A stretch of 64,000 bases of DNA from Blattamonas nauphoetae. Its lineage: Eukaryota > Preaxostyla > Oxymonadida. The stretch spans positions 86,269 to 150,268 of the forward strand of contig JARBJD010000182.1 of assembly GCA_033064195.1 (NCBI GenBank), written 5' to 3'. Made by a program: the position numbers and the translations under genes. Shown in pieces: positions 58,801 through 64,000 of the stretch; position 1 is the first letter of the stretch; every line of letters begins with the position of its first letter. A model generated the notes under the pieces. It made no database searches. It was not told the DNA's origin and worked only from the letters and a program-made list of their open reading frames with translations.

Positions 58801-60380
58801 CCACACATTCTGTTGATATTTCTTCCGCGTTCCTCTTTCACAGCCCACAAGCAGTCCCTGGCCATCTTCGGTTTAGCTCTCTCACTACCACTGATAAAGT
58901 ATCAGCCCTTCCGTCCCTCATCTCCGAGTTCGAATCTGTCTTTGATTCTGAAAAAACATTCGAAGAGAACATGCAAGACGACAAGTTGGTGGAAGGACTG
59001 CTCCTCATCCTCATGCGCTCTTATCAGATTGTGTTGGCTCTCATACTCCTCGCAGATTCGGGTGTCCCTCTTCTTGAACGGAAAAGGGCTCGTGGTTTTT
59101 TGTTTCGCTGGGATGGCTTCAACGACATCCCGCATCCGAATGAATCCTTCCAGGAATTCACACTTCGTTCTCTTGTTTTCAATCCGTTCTGCGATCAATT
59201 CTTGATTCAGCTCATCAAATCTGTGCTTCTGAAGGACTCATACACCTCCCAATTCTCAAATACTTTCTCTTCCTCCTCCTCTCCTCTTTCTGCCTTCCAA
59301 CGCTTCTGTCCAGCGTTCATTTCGCGTGGGACTTCCAACCTCACCGCCGTCAGAAACATGATTTCCATTGCCGCTCGGAACGTCAAGGGACAAACACGCC
59401 CGTTGGACGAATTCACCGAATCTGCCAATGTCAGCGAAATTGTCCAGCTTCTGGAAGATAGCATCGATGAGGTCGATCTTGACAAGTACTGTCCTCTCCT
59501 CTGTGCGATCCGTTTTCCATCGTCAGTTGTGGAATTGGTGCAGGCTAAGTGTCGTTGTGTGGATCCGGACAGACTGGCACTGGTGTGGGTTGAGAATGGA
59601 ATGATGGTTGACAAACTGCAGGGCTATTATGAACAGAGGGCTGGTTTATGTCAATTCATCATCCAAACAATCGAATGGGAATGCAAGTTCAGATCACAAC
59701 ATCGGACATTTGGAATCTCGGGTGACAAAGAAGAGAACAGCCAGCCCTTCAAAGGTATTCTGGAGACAACTACTCTTCAGAAAGTCCTGATCTGCAATGA
59801 TATCCTCATCAAGCTTCCCGTTTTTGAGTGGATGGCGAGCAATCCCGCTCTTCATGAAGCGTTATTTTCCATCCGCTCCCCTGATTTGCTGACATTCTTC
59901 AGATCGTTTTGTTCTCCACAAACTCCGGCAGCACATCAATGCTCCATCGATCTTCCATGGAAATGCGCGAAGGCTCAAGATGACAAGCCCACTCTCCTCT
60001 CCAACCTCATGTCACTTGCACATGACTCCGACCTGTCTCTATCTCTCTCTTGTTTTGGGAAAGAGCACCACAATGTCATCGGTCTTCGTCTGCACTATCT
60101 CGCTGAAGCACAAAGTATTGTCGTCCACTCTGAACAACGCATCCTCAATTTCGGGAAATCAGCAATCCAAAAGAAAATAAAGGATGCCCAAAAGCAGCTA
60201 CGATTGGTCAACAAGCTGGAGAAACTGCTGTCAACACCATCGTACTCGACGAACAGTACCGCTGCTGCTCCAATTAACGACTGTCTCGAGGCGTTGGATC
60301 GCGAAATTCTTGATTCAAAATCTCTTAATTCTCTATTCAGCCGTTTCTCACTCATCGACGACGTTGATGGTGAGGAATGA
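55817..60380 (+). CDS. NUP155: Nucleoporin NUP155/Nup170
   Basis: Inner-ring scaffold protein of the nuclear pore. Exons: 55817-55945, 56007-56082, 56128-56221, 56264-56356, 56389-56483, 56530-60380; 1445 residues against about 1390 in animals. N-terminal propeller landmarks: ATFGIFPHTELAWIISNHHLYLWD (family GIFPEI..AWLTID..IYIWNY) beginning near residue 72, then QILGVFLV, LLMTTKSTIHLFGL, LFGGSDGCIYEL, and a segment with LVGITQSGIRLYF. A long Ser/Pro-rich insertion (about 430-640) interrupts the propeller region. The helical solenoid follows with LLEDSIDEVDLDKYCPLL and ALVWVENGMM. Two introns (45 and 42 bp) are multiples of three without stops. The start could also be 55742. The large last exon contrasts with five tiny first exons. 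Confidence 0.88.
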
Positions 60381-61705
60381 GCCTCGTTTTTACAGATCTT
60401 ACACCAATCCTGTTTTCTTTCAATTTGTGAGAAAATTTGGGTACTTTTTTATGAGGTGTCCACAAACTTGTTTTAAGGGTTGATCATTCTTCCATCAATC
60501 TTTCCCTCTTTGACTAAAACACACATTTATCATTTCGTTGAAGACATTGATTGAATTGTTGTTTCTTTAACCTCTAATTACTGTTCAACATCGACTATTG
60601 AAACGAAGACATGGTCGACGATGACAAGCTCTAGGACGAAAAACCGAAAATTATTTCCCTCCATCTCACTTAAAATCTATTTTTAATGCAATTTTTCTAA
60701 AAATCAATGTTTGAGAGGTATTTCGTCCCAATTGGACAAATCATAGAAAATCTCCCATTTTTGAAAACTTGGGAGCGTACCCCAGCTCGGAGAAACGAAG
60801 TATCTCAATTGTTTTGACAACTTTGTGAATGAGGAGGACTCTAACTGCATAAATCTGTGATTTTTTTCGGATGGATCATAGATCAAAAAAAGTGGTGAAA
60901 ATTAGATCTAGGTAACAAAACTAATTTCTATTAGAAACTTTCAACATATTGTTCCTTTTTATTCAGAATAAAGCCACCGATCGCTTAATACAATGACTAG
61001 AGAGTGAGAAAATGAACAGAGAAAAAAAGTGCGGTATTACCTCTTGAGGCACCAAAACAAGTCATCAACCACCGAATGATGCTCATTCACAACTAATTAT
61101 CCACCTGACGAAAGTTTTTGATAAGTGGTACGGGGGCTTGCTGTCCCAAGTTTTCAAAAATTTTCTCACAATTGGGCGATTCTGAATGAAAGGACGCGTG
61201 CGTTACAACTCCGTCAACATTTGAAAGATCGTTGAGAAAGCGATTCATCTCCCAGGAACAATCAAAATCTCCATCTTGAAGGTTTATATTATCTCTTTTT
61301 TTCATTTTCACTCACTTTTCTACAAATTCAAAGATCAGGTGACTCATTCTCCATCAAACAACTTTAATCGGTCAGATCGATGATTGAACCGACCTTATAC
61401 CGTGTATTGCATGCGATTCTTTTGGTTTGTGTCATTTATTTCGTTCACATTGACAGACACTCAGCACTTTTTTCAGGTGAGACGGATCGTGTCTAACAGG
61501 CAGAAAACAATCTGGCCTGTTCACCTATCTGATGCTTTCTCCTGTTTTCACTCGATCATGTATCTTTTGTCATGAATTTCTCATCTTATAGATCACAAAC
61601 TGACACGGACTTGTTGATCGTCCTCCTTGTCCTCTAATTCAGATCAATCTCAATTTCCCTTCACTTTATATCTCAAACCACCTTAATTGGATTAGTGAGG
61701 AGCAA
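60381..61705. other. Intergenic region before the hairpin and satellite
   Basis: 1.3 kb of AT-rich sequence. A 17-base word around TTTTTGAAAACTTGGGA occurs near 60752 and, inverted, near 61143, giving a weak inverted repeat of about 400 bp spacing. This and the nearby phrase AAGTATCTCAATTGTTTTGACAA recall the ends of the 332-4695 element but are too diverged to assign. A minus-strand frame at 61093-61311 (72 codons) is not supported otherwise. Confidence 0.4.
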
Positions 61706-61749
61706 TTGTCCGGACAAGGTGAGGCGCTGTCCGTCCTCGGACAGCGCCT
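61706..61749. repeat. Tandem palindrome and perfect hairpin next to the satellite
   Basis: TTGTCCGGACAA (61706-61717) is a perfect 12-bp palindrome. It is followed by AGGCGCTGTCCG (61722-61733), a 4-base loop TCCT, and its exact reverse complement CGGACAGCGCCT (61738-61749). GC content is far above the surroundings. Function unknown: protein binding site, terminator-like fold or the end of a foldback element. Confidence 0.85.
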
Positions 61750-61984
61750 AATTAGGAGGTCACCACTCGTAAGTCGCAACAATGGGCTTGATCAACCAAT
61801 TCTTTCTGTACACGACTAAACCCAGGAATTAATAAATTGATGACGAAAACAATAAGAGTGAAATAGGAAGGTTACATGTGGATGCGTGAATATGAGGAAG
61901 AAAAAGTAATTTAAGAGGATGAGGTGGGAAAGTGACGTTTTGGAGTGTGGATAGGCTGTGATGACCGTGCGAAGGGCAGGAGGG
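61750..61984. other. Unique sequence leading into the satellite
   Basis: No gene recognised. The last part is G-rich and contains degenerate first units (GAGTACACGAGGTGAGGG near 61987). Confidence 0.4.
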
Positions 61985-64000
61985 AATGAGTACACGAGGT
62001 GAGGGAGGGATGATCACACGAGGTGAGGGAGGGATGATCACACGAGGTGAAGGGAGGGATGATCACACGAGGTGAAGGGAGGGATGATCACACGAGGTGA
62101 GGGGAGGGGATGATCACACGAGGTGAGGGAGGGATGATCACACGAGGTGAAGGGAGGGATGATCACACGAGGTGAGGGAGGGATGATCACACGAGGTGAG
62201 GGAGGGATGATCACACGAGGTGAGGGGAGGGGATGATCACACGAGGTGAGGGGAGGGATGATCACACGAGGTGAAGGGAGGGATGATCACACGAGGTGAG
62301 GGAGGGATGATCACACGAGGTGAGGGAGGGATGATCACACGAGGTGAAGGGAGGGATGATCACACGAGGTGAAGGGAGGGGATGATCACACGAGGTGAGG
62401 GAGGGATGATCACACGAGGTGAGGGGAGGGGATGATCACACGAGGTGAAGGGAGGGATGATCACACGAGGTGAAGGGAGGGATGATCACACGAGGTGAAG
62501 GGAGGGATGATCACACGAGGTGAGGGGAGGGGATGATCACACGAGGTGAGGGAGGGATGATCACACGAGGTGAAGGGAGGGATGATCACACGAGGTGAGG
62601 GGAGGGGATGATCACACGAGGTGAGGGGAGGGATGATCACACGAGGTGAGGGGAGGGATGATCACACGAGGTGAGGGAGGGATGATCACACGAGGTGAGG
62701 GGAGGGATGATCACACGAGGTGAGGGGTGGGATGATCACACGAGGTGAGGGAGGGGATGATCACACGAGGTGAAGGGAGGGATGATCACACGAGGTGAGG
62801 GAGGGGATGATCACACGAGGTGAGGGAGGGATGATCACACGAGGTGAGGGGAGGGATGATCACACGAGGTGAGGGAGGGATGATCACACGAGGTGAGGGA
62901 GGGATGATCACACGAGGTGAGGGGAGGGATGATCACACGAGGTGAAGGGAGGGATGATCACACGAGGTGAAGGGAGGGATGATCACACGAGGTGAAGGGA
63001 GGGATGATCACACGAGGTGAGGGGAGGGATGATCACACGAGGTGAGGGAGGGATGATCACACGAGGTGAGGGGGAGGGGATGATCACACGAGGTGAGGGG
63101 AGGGATGATCACACACGAGGTGAGGGAGGGATGATCACACGAGGTGAGGGGAGGGATGATCACACGAGGTGAAGGGAGGGGATGATCACACGAGGTGAGG
63201 GAGGGATGATCACACGAGGTGAGGGAGGGATGATCACACGAGGTGAGGGGAGGGGATGATCACACGAGGTGAGGGGAGGGGATGATCACGAGGTGAAGGG
63301 AGGGGATGATCACACGAGGTGAAGGGAGGGATGATCACACGAGGTGAGGGGAGGGATGATCACACGAGGTGAGGGAGGGATGATCACACGAGGTGAAGGG
63401 AGGGGATGATCACACGAGGTGAGGGGAGGGATGATCACACGAGGTGAAGGGAGGGGATGATCACACGAGGTGAGGGAGGGATGATCACACGAGGTGAAGG
63501 GAGGGATGATCACACGAGGTGAGGGAGGGATGATCACACGAGGTGAGGGGAGGGATGATCACACGAGGTGAGGGAGGGATGATCACACGAGGTGAGGGGG
63601 GAGGATGATCACACGAGGTGAAGGGAGGGATGATCACACGAGGTGAGGGGAGGGGATGATCACACGAGGTGAGGGGGAGGGGATGATCACACGAGGTGAG
63701 GGGGAGGGATGATCACACGAGGTGAGGGAGGGATGATCACGAGGTGAGAGGAGGGATGATCACACGAGAGGTGAGGGAGGGGGATGATCACACGAGGTGA
63801 GGGGAGGGATGATCACACGAGGTGAGGGGAGGGGATGATCACACGAGGTGAAGGGAGGGGATGATCACACGAGGTGAGGGAGGGATGATCACACGAGGTG
63901 AGGGAGGGATGATCACGAGGGAGGGGAGGAATCACACGAGGTGAGGGGATGATCACGAGGTGAGGGTGGGGATGATCACACGAGGTGAGGGGAGGATGAT
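61985..64000 (+). repeat. G-rich minisatellite, 24-26-bp units
   Basis: About 80 head-to-tail copies of GATGATCACACGAGGTGA followed by a variable G-tract (GGGAGG, AGGGAGG, GGGGAGGG and others). Units differ mainly in length and A/G content of that tract, giving 24, 25 and 26 bp. A few units lack one CA or carry an extra CACA or AG. The array runs to the window edge, so its full length is unknown. There are no unique spacers. The minus strand lacks stops over long stretches only because of the repeat, which would read as Pro/Ser/Arg/His repeats. Confidence 0.97.

Noticed and set aside
19917-60380. A functional cluster of membrane-traffic genes (VPS16, ArfGAP, DENN, FKBP15-like)
   Set aside because: They lie on both strands among unrelated housekeeping genes; nothing in spacing or regulation suggests co-control.
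61985-64000. CRISPR array or coding repeats (minus-strand Pro/Arg/Ser/His frames at 62038-62265 and 63310-63537)
   Set aside because: Units are head to tail without unique spacers, the genome is eukaryotic, and frames are open only where unit lengths happen to keep phase.

Overview
The window comes from a compact, intron-containing protist nuclear genome. Protein genes use all three standard stops. They are split by very short GT-AG introns, mostly 26-60 bp, whose donors start GTTTGY, GTATGY/GTATCC or GTCTGY and whose acceptors are pyrimidine-rich and end YAG. Two flagellar genes (DRC9/IQCG and LRRC56) show a flagellate or a descendant of one. The intron style, the tyrosine-recombinase element and the gene content suggest a free-living or gut metamonad such as an oxymonad (Preaxostyla). 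That placement is inference and was not tested.

Layout. 1-5757 is gene-poor and dominated by an old mobile element with long inverted ends (about 332-4695) carrying a tyrosine recombinase. 5758-8312 encodes villin. 8313-11723 is mostly non-coding and holds a 770-bp near-perfect inverted repeat. 11724-17867 carries a methyltransferase-like membrane protein, LRRC56 and WDR74; LRRC56 and WDR74 diverge from a 48-bp gap. 17999-23287 has tRNA-Ser(GCT), DRC9 and VPS16. 23614-30670 has an ArfGAP with a Gly/Asn/Gln-rich repeat tail, a degenerate cation-diffusion-facilitator protein and a large AT-hook orphan. 30839-42199 is mainly minus strand: an extended UDP-sugar epimerase, a DENN protein and a giant CABLES-like cyclin-box protein, with two small plus-strand genes between. 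42288-53614 is a plus-strand run: a LisH coiled-coil protein, eIF2-gamma, ALG11, PRMT1-like and FKBP15-like. 53838-60380 has a small minus-strand gene, a copine/RGLG-type VWA protein and NUP155. From about 61985 to the window edge lies a G-rich 24-26-bp minisatellite preceded by a perfect hairpin.

Function. The genes are mostly housekeeping: translation initiation (eIF2-gamma), 60S assembly (WDR74), N-glycosylation (ALG11), nuclear pore (NUP155), arginine methylation (PRMT), actin (villin), membrane traffic (VPS16, ArfGAP, DENN, FKBP15-like) and axoneme (DRC9, LRRC56). They are not an operon; neighbours show no shared pathway beyond chance. The most unusual items are the long palindrome, the terminal minisatellite, the recombinase element with nested ends, 26-bp introns, several domain-extended proteins, and a zinc-transporter relative that lacks its metal ligands.
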